64,000 bases of DNA from assembly GCA_964553035.1 (NCBI GenBank), contig CAZKJH010000004.1, forward strand, positions 1-64,000, read 5' to 3'. The DNA comes from JBBQIY01 sp964553035. GTDB lineage: Bacteria; Verrucomicrobiota; Kiritimatiellia; RFP12; UBA3636. A program made the position numbers and the translations under genes. Under the pieces are notes generated by a model that was not told the DNA's origin, made no database searches, and saw only the letters and a list, made by a program, of their open reading frames with translations. How positions within the stretch are numbered: the stretch's first letter is position 1; each line of letters begins with the position of its first letter. This document shows, in pieces, positions 33,589-42,980 of this stretch.

Positions 33589-34416
33589 ATGAACACTTTT
33601 TCCTCATCACCCTCTATTGAAGCCTCGCGCATGAAGGCGCTGTTCGCTCCCGACGATGACGGACATGCCTCCGTGATCATTCGCGGTATCGATATCAAAA
33701 AAAGTTTTTGGATGGGCAAAACCGAGACCCGTGCGTTGCGCGGTGCAACACTCGATGTCTACCGTGGCGAATACCTCTCCATCATGGGGCCATCGGGATC
33801 GGGCAAGTCGACGCTCTTCAACGCCATTGGTGCCTTGGCGAAACCGACGTCCGGAAAAGTCTACATTGATCAAGTCGATATCGCCCAACTCGACCCGGAA
33901 GAATTGGCTTGGCTCCGCTGTCGCAAGATCGGCTATGTTTTCCAAATGTATAATCTGATCCAAGTCATGACTTGTTTAGAAAACGTGACCTTGTCGATGC
34001 CCTTCGTTGGTTTGACCGGTGAAGAAGCGCGCGAAAAAGGTGTCAGAATCCTGAAGCAAGTCGGACTGGGTCATCGTATCCTGCACAAGCCTGCGGAGCT
34101 TTCCGGCGGGCAGCAGCAGCGTGTGGCCATTGCACGGGCCTTGGCGAATTCACCCGATATCATCCTCGCGGATGAACCGACGGCGAATCTTGACCAGCAC
34201 ACGGGGCAGGAAATTATCGATCTCTTCAAGCAGCTTCAAAGCGAACTCGGTGTCACAATTATCTCGGCCACCCACGACTTGAAAATGCTTCAGGCCTCAG
34301 ACCGTATTCTTTGGATTGAAGACGGACGGATTGTTAAAGCGGCGCGTGCGGATGAAATCAAATTCAAGGTCGATGAATCCGGGCATTCGTCCGTTACCTT
34401 CGAGGGGAAATCATGA
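33589..34416 (+). CDS. MacB/LolD-type ABC ATPase 1
   Basis: 275 aa with Walker A GPSGSGKST (67-75), Q-loop GYVFQMYNLI, signature LSGGQQQRVAIARALA, Walker B IILADEPTANLD and an H-loop ATHD. A 35-residue N-terminal extension and a 25-residue C-terminal tail go beyond the usual LolD length. It probably powers one of the two FtsX permeases. It overlaps the second ATPase by 4 bp. Confidence 0.92.
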   Translation: MNTFSSSPSIEASRMKALFAPDDDGHASVIIRGIDIKKSFWMGKTETRALRGATLDVYRGEYLSIMGPSGSGKSTLFNAIGALAKPTSGKVYIDQVDIAQLDPEELAWLRCRKIGYVFQMYNLIQVMTCLENVTLSMPFVGLTGEEAREKGVRILKQVGLGHRILHKPAELSGGQQQRVAIARALANSPDIILADEPTANLDQHTGQEIIDLFKQLQSELGVTIISATHDLKMLQASDRILWIEDGRIVKAARADEIKFKVDESGHSSVTFEGKS

Positions 34417-35156
34417 AAACCGACGATCCCATTATTGTCACCGAAAACGTTAAAAAGCTTTACAAAACAGGCGAAGAAGAACTCTGGGCTCTGAAAGGGG
34501 TTTCGTTAACGATAGGACGTGGAGAATTTCTTTCGATTATGGGGCCTTCAGGATCCGGTAAATCGACGTTTTTCAATCAAATTGGCGCGCTGGATGTCCC
34601 GACAGAAGGGCGTGTTTTATTCGAAGGACAATCGGTGTTCGATATGAGCGAACGCCAGCAAGCCTGGTTCCGCTGCAACCGCATCGGCTATATTTTCCAG
34701 ACCTTTAATCTGATTCAGGTCATGAGTGCGTTGCAGAACGTGACGCTTCCGATGATTTTCCAGGGAACGGCGAAAGACGAGGCCGAGCGGCGTGGAAAAG
34801 CCATCCTTGACCGTGTCGGACTCGGTCATCGCATGGAGAACAAACCATTTGAGCTTTCGGGAGGGCAACAGCAGCGCGTTGCCGTTGCGCGTGCGCTGGC
34901 GAATACACCGCATGTAATTCTTGCGGATGAGCCGACAGGAAATCTCGATACGAAAACGGGATCAGAAATCATTGATTTGCTCAAGGAGCTCAATCAGAAG
35001 GAAGGCGTGACTGTGATTTGCTCGACGCATGATCCGAAGATGCTGCGCTCCTCTCATCGCGTTTGCTGGATGCTTGACGGGGCTCTCGATAAAATCAGTT
35101 CGCAGGCGGAGTTCTCGCTTGAGGAAATGAAGCACGATCAAGCGGGCAAAGCGTAG
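34413..35156 (+). CDS. MacB/LolD-type ABC ATPase 2
   Basis: 247 aa: Walker A GPSGSGKST, Q-loop GYIFQTFNLI, signature LSGGQQQRVAVARALA, Walker B VILADEPTGNLD, H-loop STHD. It closely resembles ATPase 1 and is translationally coupled to it. Two ATPases with two FtsX domains fit an asymmetric exporter or mechanotransmission complex. It is probably the last core gene of the operon. Confidence 0.92.
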   Translation: MKTDDPIIVTENVKKLYKTGEEELWALKGVSLTIGRGEFLSIMGPSGSGKSTFFNQIGALDVPTEGRVLFEGQSVFDMSERQQAWFRCNRIGYIFQTFNLIQVMSALQNVTLPMIFQGTAKDEAERRGKAILDRVGLGHRMENKPFELSGGQQQRVAVARALANTPHVILADEPTGNLDTKTGSEIIDLLKELNQKEGVTVICSTHDPKMLRSSHRVCWMLDGALDKISSQAEFSLEEMKHDQAGKA

Positions 35157-35247
35157 TAATTACGCATTGGATTGCTCTCTGTAGACGCGAGTTCTCTCAT
35201 TGGATATTGGCTATTCCTTGTTGGCTGTTTTTGAGAAGGGGCGTAAC

Positions 35248-37437
35248 ATGATCGAAACGCAGGATGTGACGATTGAGAACCGACGGATGCGACTGGTGAT
35301 TTCCAGCAATGGAGTCGTCAGAAGTTTGGTGCACAAACCGACCCGGGAGGAATGCCTGGCGCTGGGCAAAAGGACGCCCGTGAGTACGATCACGGAGCCG
35401 CGTCCGTATCAAAATGAAATCAAACTGGCGTACCTGAACAAAAAGACCACGTTTAAATCGAATGCCGTTCGGTTGCAGGGAGATAAACTGATTATCGGCT
35501 ACGAATTAATTCCATGGGAGGTTACGGTCGGCATCAAGATAACCGACGACTATATCGCCTTTACGATGGAGTCATTCACCCTGACGAAGTCCTACGGTAT
35601 CGCCCTAACCGAGCCTCCGGTATCGGAGATGATGTTCCTCCAACTGCCGGTTCGTGAACGGGAGCACTGGGGCGACTGGCTTAACGTGATATGGGACGAT
35701 GCCGTGGCGATCAACGTACTGGCCGCAGATCCGTACGCGAATATCGACTCTGAGGAAGCGGGAGAAGGATGCCGGATTCTACAAGCAGGCTCGTCCAAGG
35801 AGGTCCGGCTCACGGATACCACGGCGGTCCTGATCACGTGCGCCCGCGACGAATTGCTCGACACGATTGCTCAGGTGGAAGCGGACTACGGACTGCCGCA
35901 CGGGGTGGACAGTCGCCGTCATGCCCTTTACAATGCATCGTACTACAAGACGCGCAATGTGCATCCGGGAAATGTTGATGAGCACATCAGGTGCGCCAAA
36001 GCGGGCGGCTTCAGACTCATGTGTATCTACTACCCGGCTTTCCTCGAGACCCACAATTTTTACCTACACCTCGGTAATTATGATGTCTTTCGTAAGGAGT
36101 ATCCCAACGGGAAAGCAGATTTAAAGGCGATGCTGGAGAAGATCAAGGCGGCTGGTATCACGCCCGGATGTCATTTCCTGCACACGCATATTGGTCGGGC
36201 GAGCCGATACGTAACGCCCATTCCCGATCATCGGCTGAATCTCGTGCGGATTTTTACGCTCGCCCAGCCGCTGAGCGTGAGCGACACCACAATTTACGTT
36301 GAGCAAAACCCTATTCACTCGCCCATGGAGGATAAACGCCGGGTGCTGAAGATCGGAACGGAGTTGATTTCGTACGCCGGTTTTACCACGACACAGCCCT
36401 ATACGTTCCATGGCTGTGAACGCGCGATTGATGCTACCACAGTTAACGCCCAGCCTGTCGGCTTCCTTTTCGGGGTGCTTGACGTTAGCGAGTACGGCGC
36501 GGTGAGTGTGTACATCGATCAGAATTCGAGTCTGCAAGACGAGGTGGCGGCGTCTATCGTGGATCTCTGGGAAACCGGGTTTGAGTTTTTTTATTTTGAT
36601 GGATCGGAAGGGGTCAATCCGCCGTTCTGGCACCATGTCGCTAACGCCCAGTATCGCGTGTTCAGAAAACTGAAACCGGAGCCTCTGTTTGCAGAGGGGG
36701 CGGCCAAAACTCATTTTAGCTGGCATATGCTGACCGGTGCTAATGCGTTTGATGTTTTTTCACCCGAAAAGCTCAGGGAGGAAACGATTCGACATCCACT
36801 CAGGCAAGCCCCTCGTATGGGGGACAGTTTTTCTCGGCTGAACTTTGGCTTTCTGGGATATTGGTTGCCCAGTGAGGCGACGATCGGCACGCAGCCTGAC
36901 CAGCTTGAGTTTGTCACCAGTAAGGCAGCGGCTTGGAATTGCCCCGTCTGCATCGAGGCCGATCCGGACCTGATGGCCCGCCACCCCAGAACAATGGACA
37001 ATTTTGACGTGCTCAAACGCTGGGAAGACGTGAGAGCCAGGCAGTGGCTGACCGATGATCAGAAACAGATGTTGCGCAATCCTCAACAGGAGTTCATCCT
37101 GTTGCTGGATGAGCAGAACAATTTTGAGTTGGCTCCCTGCAAGCGTCTCGAACAGGCAGCCGGCGGAAGTCGCGAGGTGTTGGCTTTTACCTTCAAGAGG
37201 GGCGAGGACATCTATGTGGTCTACTGGCACATTTCGGCAGATAAGCTGTTGGAAATTCCGCTACGGCCAGAAGCCTTCGTACTTCTGGAACGTCTAGGGA
37301 CGGTGATTGAGACGGCTGCCGGTGGGCAGGTGAACACAAGCGTCGTACCGATCGGAAAGCGACGCTACCTCAAGGCGAGAGGGTTGGAGATCGAGGAATT
37401 GATTACAGCCTTGCAACAATCCCGAATTTTGGTGTGA
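35248..37437 (+). CDS. Putative TIM-barrel glycoside hydrolase-like protein
   Basis: 729 aa from ATG 35248, preceded by AGAAGGGG; an in-frame TTG at 35200 is rejected. No signal peptide. The N-terminal third is beta-rich (EVTVGIKITDDYIAFTMESF). The middle shows barrel-like strands with GFRLMCIYYPAF, ITPGCHFLHTH, SVYIDQNSSLQDEVAASIVDLWETG and FEFFYFDGSEGVNPPFWHH. An Asp in FYFDGSE could be catalytic, but no CAZy family is recognised. A small beta domain ends the protein. It follows the ABC operon by 91 bp and may be transcribed with it, hinting that the exporter deals with glycans. Confidence 0.55.
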   Translation: MIETQDVTIENRRMRLVISSNGVVRSLVHKPTREECLALGKRTPVSTITEPRPYQNEIKLAYLNKKTTFKSNAVRLQGDKLIIGYELIPWEVTVGIKITDDYIAFTMESFTLTKSYGIALTEPPVSEMMFLQLPVREREHWGDWLNVIWDDAVAINVLAADPYANIDSEEAGEGCRILQAGSSKEVRLTDTTAVLITCARDELLDTIAQVEADYGLPHGVDSRRHALYNASYYKTRNVHPGNVDEHIRCAKAGGFRLMCIYYPAFLETHNFYLHLGNYDVFRKEYPNGKADLKAMLEKIKAAGITPGCHFLHTHIGRASRYVTPIPDHRLNLVRIFTLAQPLSVSDTTIYVEQNPIHSPMEDKRRVLKIGTELISYAGFTTTQPYTFHGCERAIDATTVNAQPVGFLFGVLDVSEYGAVSVYIDQNSSLQDEVAASIVDLWETGFEFFYFDGSEGVNPPFWHHVANAQYRVFRKLKPEPLFAEGAAKTHFSWHMLTGANAFDVFSPEKLREETIRHPLRQAPRMGDSFSRLNFGFLGYWLPSEATIGTQPDQLEFVTSKAAAWNCPVCIEADPDLMARHPRTMDNFDVLKRWEDVRARQWLTDDQKQMLRNPQQEFILLLDEQNNFELAPCKRLEQAAGGSREVLAFTFKRGEDIYVVYWHISADKLLEIPLRPEAFVLLERLGTVIETAAGGQVNTSVVPIGKRRYLKARGLEIEELITALQQSRILV

Positions 37438-37571
37438 ACTTCACGACGGGAATCGTGCTCTCGGCCACAAGCCAACCCCTCTGGGCATCCTCAAACGTAA
37501 TACCCACGTGTGAAGCATTTGATTCGGAAACAGAGGATCGAAGTGACGATAGGTAAAACCGCCTCCCGCTC

Positions 37572-37628
37572 CTTGGCAAACTAACTGCGCCCTTCCCGCT
37601 TCGCGGGGGGCGCAGTTAGTTTGCCAAG
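37572..37628. repeat. Long nearly perfect hairpin
   Basis: A 21-nt left arm (37572-37592, CTTGGCAAACTAACTGCGCC and one more C) is perfectly inverted at 37608-37628. The loop can form an inner CCCG/CGGG stem. No T-run follows. The rest of the 37438-37802 gap contains no gene, only a candidate promoter TTGAAA-N18-TAAACT (37669-37698). Confidence 0.75.
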
Positions 37629-37668
37629 TCACGGAAAACAAAAAAGGTGAATTTTCTAACAAAGAGTA

Positions 37669-37698
37669 TTGAAAACACATTACTGGTTGTGATAAACT
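37669..37698 (+). promoter_or_regulatory. Promoter of the lipoprotein/CsgG operon
   Basis: TTGAAA (37669-37674), 18 bp, TAAACT (37693-37698), ahead of the first gene at 37803. Confidence 0.45.
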
Positions 37699-37802
37699 GC
37701 TCGCATACAAGGTCGGGGTTTGAGCTTCAAGCACCTATGTCAACAACCCAGTCCGCGATAAACTTGATTCAGGCTTTTCTTCAACAACTAAGGAGAATTA
37801 AA

Positions 37803-39119
37803 ATGAGAGTTTTTTCAGCAGTCCCTTTTTGGGGCGCGGTGTTGCTTACAGCCGCTACCTTTGTGTACGGTCAGGAAACTTCGCAGGAGACATTGAGCTC
37901 CACGGTGACTTCCGAGGAGCACACGCTTCCGGGCGGCACGAAGGTGACGGTCGAGAATTCGACCAAAATTCTTTATCAAGAGACTGGGAAAAATGCGCTC
38001 GACATACCCGTCCGCAGGGTCGCCATCTTTGCGATCAACAATGCCGGGAGTGAATTTGATGAGGCGTTGCCGCGCATTTTGGAGCAAGTTTCTGCCCAAG
38101 CCTCCGGCGCGGACTTCGAGTTTGTTGATTTCCGTGATGTCGTCCTGGCGATGCAGGCGCTTCGTAACGCGGTGAAAACGGCGGACGGCGTGGAGCAGGT
38201 AGCGAAGGTCGAGAATCTTCAAGCTGGGATCAACGCGAAATATGGGAACAACACCGACAAGAATCTTGGCGGCAACGGGACGACAACGGACGATGAACTT
38301 CTTGCTCAGTCCTCCATTGTCCGCCTTGCTCAGCAGTTGGACGCGGATTATGTGATGCGCGTTTCTCTTGACAGTTTCCGTAAATCCACCCGTGACCGCA
38401 ATTTTGGTGAGTCCCGCTGGCTTGAAACCACCTATACGCTCGCGGCATCTTACAAGTTAATGGACTTCGGCGGCTATTCCATCGGTGGTGGTACTCTGAA
38501 GGTTACGCGCTCTGAGAAAAAGGGAGAGGGTGATCGCTCTGAAATGGGGGAATATGCCGACGGGCTTGATGAGGACGCAGCGGCGAAACTTGCGTCGGAA
38601 ATGAAGGCGAAGGCAAAAATGTGGCGTCAGTCCTCGCTTGCGAAGAGCAAGATTCCCGTCTATTTCGATGTCCTCGCGATGTCCATGGATTCGCAGCCGA
38701 TGTATGTTCCGAAGTTTGATACGAATGAGGCTCAGGTTGTTCTCGGCACACAGGTGCCAGCTCGCATTGCTGCGCTTGTTGAGGTGGATGGCGTGACCGT
38801 TGGCACAACGGATTGCGAAGTCCCGCTCACTCCCGGCATGCACAAGGTGAGGTTTTTGCGAGATGGAAATGATGCCGTGTCGATGACCATCAACGCCACC
38901 GAGGGGTTAAGAATCGTCGCGCCGATGCGTGTCACTGAAGGTGAGATGAAGCGTATTCAGTCTTTGCAGCAATTCGTCAACGACCTCACCGTAGACCGTA
39001 AGCTTAGTGAAGCGCAGGTCAAGCTATTTGAAGGCGAGGCAGAGAAATTGCGCAACAGTCACATCCGCATTGATGCCACGAACCTGCCGGATGTTACGAT
39101 TATGAAATCGCTTTATTAA
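37803..39119 (+). CDS. Periplasmic CsgG-like protein with PEGA-like domain
   Basis: 438 aa from ATG 37803, set by AAGGAG nine bases upstream; a longer frame reads through the promoter. A signal peptide (cleavage about VYGQ, residue 22) is followed by an alpha/beta region with VRRVAIFAINNAG, FEFVDFRDVVLAM and LAQQLDADYVMRVSLDSF, the pattern of CsgG/TolB-N-type domains. Residues about 320-385 (ARIAALVEVDGVTVGTTDCE, PLTPGMHKVRF) are PEGA-like. First gene of an eight-gene operon of exported proteins; exact role unknown. Confidence 0.6.
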   Translation: MRVFSAVPFWGAVLLTAATFVYGQETSQETLSSTVTSEEHTLPGGTKVTVENSTKILYQETGKNALDIPVRRVAIFAINNAGSEFDEALPRILEQVSAQASGADFEFVDFRDVVLAMQALRNAVKTADGVEQVAKVENLQAGINAKYGNNTDKNLGGNGTTTDDELLAQSSIVRLAQQLDADYVMRVSLDSFRKSTRDRNFGESRWLETTYTLAASYKLMDFGGYSIGGGTLKVTRSEKKGEGDRSEMGEYADGLDEDAAAKLASEMKAKAKMWRQSSLAKSKIPVYFDVLAMSMDSQPMYVPKFDTNEAQVVLGTQVPARIAALVEVDGVTVGTTDCEVPLTPGMHKVRFLRDGNDAVSMTINATEGLRIVAPMRVTEGEMKRIQSLQQFVNDLTVDRKLSEAQVKLFEGEAEKLRNSHIRIDATNLPDVTIMKSLY

Positions 39120-39135
39120 GGAGACTGGATACAGC

Positions 39136-40050
39136 ATGAAAATTAAAAAATTGATCGCATTCACAGTAGCGGCGGCGACGCTCGCTATGCCTGCCGTTGC
39201 ACAAGATGAAGACGGTAGCCTACCCGTTGCTCTCGGTCCGGTTGTCGCCACGCAGGCTCTGCGCGAGCAGGCGGTGAAGGACGGCACGGAATCCACGCTT
39301 GATATTCTTGTACGCGGTGTCGAAACCGCACTCACGGCAGAACTCTCCAACAACGACAGTCCCTTCTCGCTCATCGGTGGGAATGTTGGTGTAAACCTTT
39401 ACAAGAAGATTGTTGTGGATCAGAAATCGCCGACGGAATCGGATGTCGAGGACGAGGTTCGTTACGGCCTTTCCGTAGAGATCACCGCATTCGCGGACGC
39501 AAAGACCGGCCCACTCCAGAGCGGTGGCCTCACAATTGTCCAGCGCGAAATCACGGTGATGGCGAGTGCTATCATGCATGATGTTGGCAAGATGCGCGCA
39601 GCCATCGCTGTTCCTTCCGTGACTGCGACAGGTAAAAGGACGAATCAAATCCGTTCCTCCACCGAGCTCTCCGGCGTGGATATGCAGAGCTCGATTCTCA
39701 TCGGCGAGGCGCAGAATGACCTCGCGAAGAAACTCGCGGCTGGGTTGCTCGAGGCCTACTTCAAGTTCCCCGCCTACATCCTCAAGGTTGACGGAAGCGA
39801 GGTCACGATTGATCAAGGTGCGACGTGGTGCAAGGTGGATGATACCCTCTCTGTGTATGGTCCGCCGGAAGCGGTTGAGACGGCTACGCGAGGCAAGGTG
39901 AAGGCCTCGAAGATCAAGATGATTCCAGGCAAGAAGGCAGGGACGCTCACGATTACGGACGTCTTTAGTGATTCTGCCCGCGGCACCTTTGACGGCTCTG
40001 GCGCGGCGGAGATTGAAGGTGTGGTTTTTACAAAGAAAGCAGGAAAATAA
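39136..40050 (+). CDS. Exported CsgG/FlgT-like protein
   Basis: 304 aa with signal peptide (MKIKKLIAFTVAAATLAMPAVA). The body has LDILVRGVETALTAELSNND and a long beta-rich centre. The end, ILKVDGSEVTIDQGATWCKV, then LSVYGP and LTITDVFSDSARGTF, looks like a FlgT-C-type domain as in the next gene. No metal or catalytic motif. It lies 16 bp after the first gene and one base before the next. Confidence 0.55.
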   Translation: MKIKKLIAFTVAAATLAMPAVAQDEDGSLPVALGPVVATQALREQAVKDGTESTLDILVRGVETALTAELSNNDSPFSLIGGNVGVNLYKKIVVDQKSPTESDVEDEVRYGLSVEITAFADAKTGPLQSGGLTIVQREITVMASAIMHDVGKMRAAIAVPSVTATGKRTNQIRSSTELSGVDMQSSILIGEAQNDLAKKLAAGLLEAYFKFPAYILKVDGSEVTIDQGATWCKVDDTLSVYGPPEAVETATRGKVKASKIKMIPGKKAGTLTITDVFSDSARGTFDGSGAAEIEGVVFTKKAGK

Positions 40051-40051
40051 T

Positions 40052-40894
40052 ATGGAAAAACATCTTAAATTCATTTTCGTAACCTTCCTCGTCTGCGCTT
40101 CGCTGGTTCAGGCGCAAACTGAGACCAAAGGCAAGCCAGGAATCGTCGTTCTCCCCGCGAAAGCGACGGAAGGACTTGTTGACGACATGGTTAAATTTGG
40201 CGACAGGGGTTTCTCCCGGATTCTCGACGCACTCAACGGGCACATTGAAGCGGCAGTCGCTTCTTCGAAAAAGTTTACCGTTCTCGAGCGGCAGGGCCTG
40301 TCCGACTTGCTCGATGACCCCGCCAAACTCGGGCAGGGGCTCCAACTCCGCCCGAACGATTACGGGATGCTCATCACCATCAACAGTTTTGTTGATCAGA
40401 CCGAGCAACTTGAAAATCTTGTCCGTCGTCGGGTACAGATTTCCGGAACGGTGAAGATTGTCGGCGGTAAGACGGCAGAGATTCTTGACATCTCCGATGT
40501 GCAGATCTCTACTAATATGCTACGGCAACTCATCCCGAACGTCGAAACGACTCGCATTATAGCTGAAATGGATTCTATTTTACCTGCCGCCGCCCGAATT
40601 TTTACGGACGCAAGCGTTGAGCGATTGCTCGGTGTAGCCTTCCCCCCGAAAGTCATTGATGTGGACGGGACAACCCTCACAGTCAACAGCGGAGCGGGCT
40701 ATTTCAAAATAGGCGACAAGGTGAAACTCTACGGCAAGGAAAAGATCAAGGTGGATCCCGATACAGGCGAAGAAATCAAGATCAAGGGGAAACTTATCGG
40801 AGAGGCTCAAGTTACCGATGTCGATGTATCCTCCGCCCAGTTGGAGGTTTCTGAGCAACTGGTGGTTTCTGAAGGGGTGATCGTTCGCAAATAA
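40052..40894 (+). CDS. CsgG-family periplasmic protein with FlgT-C-like end
   Basis: 280 aa from ATG 40052, one base after the upstream stop. Signal peptide about 1-22. The CsgG-like core shows GIVVLPAKATEGL, FTVLERQGLSDLL and YGMLITINSFVDQ. The C-terminal part, VIDVDGTTLTVNSGAGYFKI, GDKVKLYG, VDPDTGE and IGEAQVTDVDVSSAQLEV, matches the FlgT C-terminal type. CsgG itself is an outer-membrane pore for curli; these soluble relatives are uncharacterised. Confidence 0.65.
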   Translation: MEKHLKFIFVTFLVCASLVQAQTETKGKPGIVVLPAKATEGLVDDMVKFGDRGFSRILDALNGHIEAAVASSKKFTVLERQGLSDLLDDPAKLGQGLQLRPNDYGMLITINSFVDQTEQLENLVRRRVQISGTVKIVGGKTAEILDISDVQISTNMLRQLIPNVETTRIIAEMDSILPAAARIFTDASVERLLGVAFPPKVIDVDGTTLTVNSGAGYFKIGDKVKLYGKEKIKVDPDTGEEIKIKGKLIGEAQVTDVDVSSAQLEVSEQLVVSEGVIVRK

Positions 40895-40924
40895 GACTGA
40901 CAAGGCTAAGGTGAAAGACCGACA

Positions 40925-42532
40925 ATGAAATCGAAAGTAAACCTTCGAGGACTTGTACTCAGTGTACTCCTCGTTTTTGTCCTGCTCACGCAGACGGGTT
41001 GCCTTTCCTCTCGCAAGGACATGGAGCGACTGCGATTAGACAATGCTGTCGGCGATTTTGAATCCGGTGTTATCCATGCTAAAGACTGGGTCGGCCTAAA
41101 ACCCGATCAGGAACTTGACGACCAGACACGCCTTGATGAGAGTGGTCTCCTCGCCGCGATGGAATATGCGCAGATGCAGATCAATGCTCAGAAATATCAA
41201 GAAGCCCAGACCACGCTTGAATGGACGCAGCGCAAATGGAGTGATCTCTGGAATAATCCATCTCGTGACGAAGGTGTGGCGGGTACGGGTGCCCGTAAGA
41301 CTGGACAAATCACGCTTCCACCCTATTCCGCTCACGCTCACGAGGGGATGATGCTCTACACTTATATGGGGCTGAACGACTGGCTCGTCGGTGACAAAGA
41401 TGCTGCTCGCGGACATTTCGCCTCTGCGTTGGAACCGCGCCAGCAAGCCAACATGCGCATTGACGAGAAAGTCTCGAAACAGGAGGCTGCTTATCGCGAA
41501 AAGGCGGGAAATGAGGAGCAGGCGGCATTGCAGAAGGAGTCGAAAGGATTGGGAGGGAAGGCACCCGCCAACAACGGGATTGGGGGAGTCACTTCGATAT
41601 TACGCCAGAAGGTGGATGCCTCCGTTGCCGATTCTGTCACCAAACAGCAGAATGCCTACGGCTGGTTAGCTGAGGGCACAGAGCCAAGCGAGTTGGAGAA
41701 ATATCGCAACTACGAAAATCCGCTCCTGAGTTACCTCTACTTTCTCACACTTGCGGTTCATGGAGGTGGAGAGACCGATTACAACGATGCGCGCAACGAG
41801 GCCAATCGCCTCGCCGTGATGATCGCTGACAAGAACAAGACTGTCTGCGCCGACATCATCAAACTCGGCCTCAACGCCGAGCGTAACTGGCCGATCAACC
41901 TCGGAAAGGGCGTGTATGTTTTCTTTGAAACCGGGATGAACCCGCGATGGGTGGAGAATAAAACATCGATCCCGATTTTAAGCGTTTATCTGAGTTATGT
42001 CGGGATGGCGTTACCTGAACTGGTCCCGAACAACGATTTCATCCCTGCATTATCCGTTGCGAATTCCTCTGGCACTGGCAGCGAGAAACTCACCGCACCG
42101 CTTCTCAATATGGATGCACTCGTCGTTCAGGATTTTAAGAATCGTTATAAGGGCATCGTCGCAAGTGAAGCTGCAGACGCGGTCATTCTCGCCATTCAGA
42201 ATGCCACTATCAATTACATGGCAGCAGTTGCGGCGAGTCAGTCGGATAACGTTACGCAACAATTACTCATCCGCATCGGCGGGGCTGTCATCGCCGGCGC
42301 GGCCAGCGCGGGGCGCACTTTTTGTGACACCCGCTCATGGGAAATCCTTCCTAAATATGTGCAGGTCGCGCGAGTCGACCGCCCCGCTGACGGTAGCCTT
42401 AAACTCGCCTATCCCAACGGCGGCTGGAGCGGAGACGTGCCGCTCATCGAGGGAGACCTCACTGTCGTCTGGGTCAAATCCACTAGCACAATTCAGCTTA
42501 CCCCCACCATCCACCAATTCAAACTCAAATGA
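40925..42532 (+). CDS. Large TPR-like lipoprotein (COG3014-like)
   Basis: 535 aa, lipoprotein signal with Cys26 (LLTQTGC). The N-terminal half is helical with repeat-like segments (LAAMEYAQMQINAQKYQEAQ, AHEGMMLYTYMGLNDWLVGD, KDAARGHFASAL). The second half includes YENPLLSYLYFLTLAVHGGG, an unrecognised conserved-looking segment. It resembles the COG3014 lipoproteins found beside LpoB- and YcfL-like genes in other Gram-negatives, which is the context here. Its ATGA overlap with the next gene implies coupling. Confidence 0.62.
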   Translation: MKSKVNLRGLVLSVLLVFVLLTQTGCLSSRKDMERLRLDNAVGDFESGVIHAKDWVGLKPDQELDDQTRLDESGLLAAMEYAQMQINAQKYQEAQTTLEWTQRKWSDLWNNPSRDEGVAGTGARKTGQITLPPYSAHAHEGMMLYTYMGLNDWLVGDKDAARGHFASALEPRQQANMRIDEKVSKQEAAYREKAGNEEQAALQKESKGLGGKAPANNGIGGVTSILRQKVDASVADSVTKQQNAYGWLAEGTEPSELEKYRNYENPLLSYLYFLTLAVHGGGETDYNDARNEANRLAVMIADKNKTVCADIIKLGLNAERNWPINLGKGVYVFFETGMNPRWVENKTSIPILSVYLSYVGMALPELVPNNDFIPALSVANSSGTGSEKLTAPLLNMDALVVQDFKNRYKGIVASEAADAVILAIQNATINYMAAVAASQSDNVTQQLLIRIGGAVIAGAASAGRTFCDTRSWEILPKYVQVARVDRPADGSLKLAYPNGGWSGDVPLIEGDLTVVWVKSTSTIQLTPTIHQFKLK

Positions 42533-42963
42533 AAACAACCTATACTTCTTTTTCTCTTTCTTCCCTTGCGACGCTCACGGTGATCGCAATCGTCTCGGGC
42601 TGCTCCTCGCCTACTGAAAACACCGTCACGGCTCTCCAGCCGGTTGGTGTTTCCGCAGCGATTGACACTGCCCACGTCATCACTGATCGAAAACTCGGCA
42701 TATTCGTCTCCGACATCCGCGAGACTGTCGCACCGAATGGTATCCGTAAGTTAAGCATTGATTTCACCAACAGTCGTAACTCCGACCGCGAAGGCTACTA
42801 TAAAATCGAATGGTATGACGCGGATGGAATGGATTTGCCATCGAGCACCTCCTTCTGGAAACGCTTCAAGTTTGAGGGGCGAGGCACCATCACCGAAGCC
42901 GCCACCGCTCCTTCCGCACGTGCTGCTGACTTCAAGATCAAACTCTCTGCAAACCCCTACTAA
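42529..42963 (+). CDS. YcfL-like (DUF1425) lipoprotein
   Basis: 144 aa with lipobox VSGC (Cys25). The core LGIFVSDIRETVAPNGIRKLSIDFTNS followed by YYKIEWYDADGMDLPSSTSFWKRF is the YcfL/DUF1425 pattern, in which a short beta domain ends with a W-rich segment. In E. coli ycfL is adjacent to lpoB; here too an LpoB-like gene follows by 17 bp. Function is unknown but the pairing points to peptidoglycan-linked outer-membrane lipoproteins. Confidence 0.72.
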   Translation: MKTTYTSFSLSSLATLTVIAIVSGCSSPTENTVTALQPVGVSAAIDTAHVITDRKLGIFVSDIRETVAPNGIRKLSIDFTNSRNSDREGYYKIEWYDADGMDLPSSTSFWKRFKFEGRGTITEAATAPSARAADFKIKLSANPY

Positions 42964-42980
42964 TACTAAAAGGAATCTCA

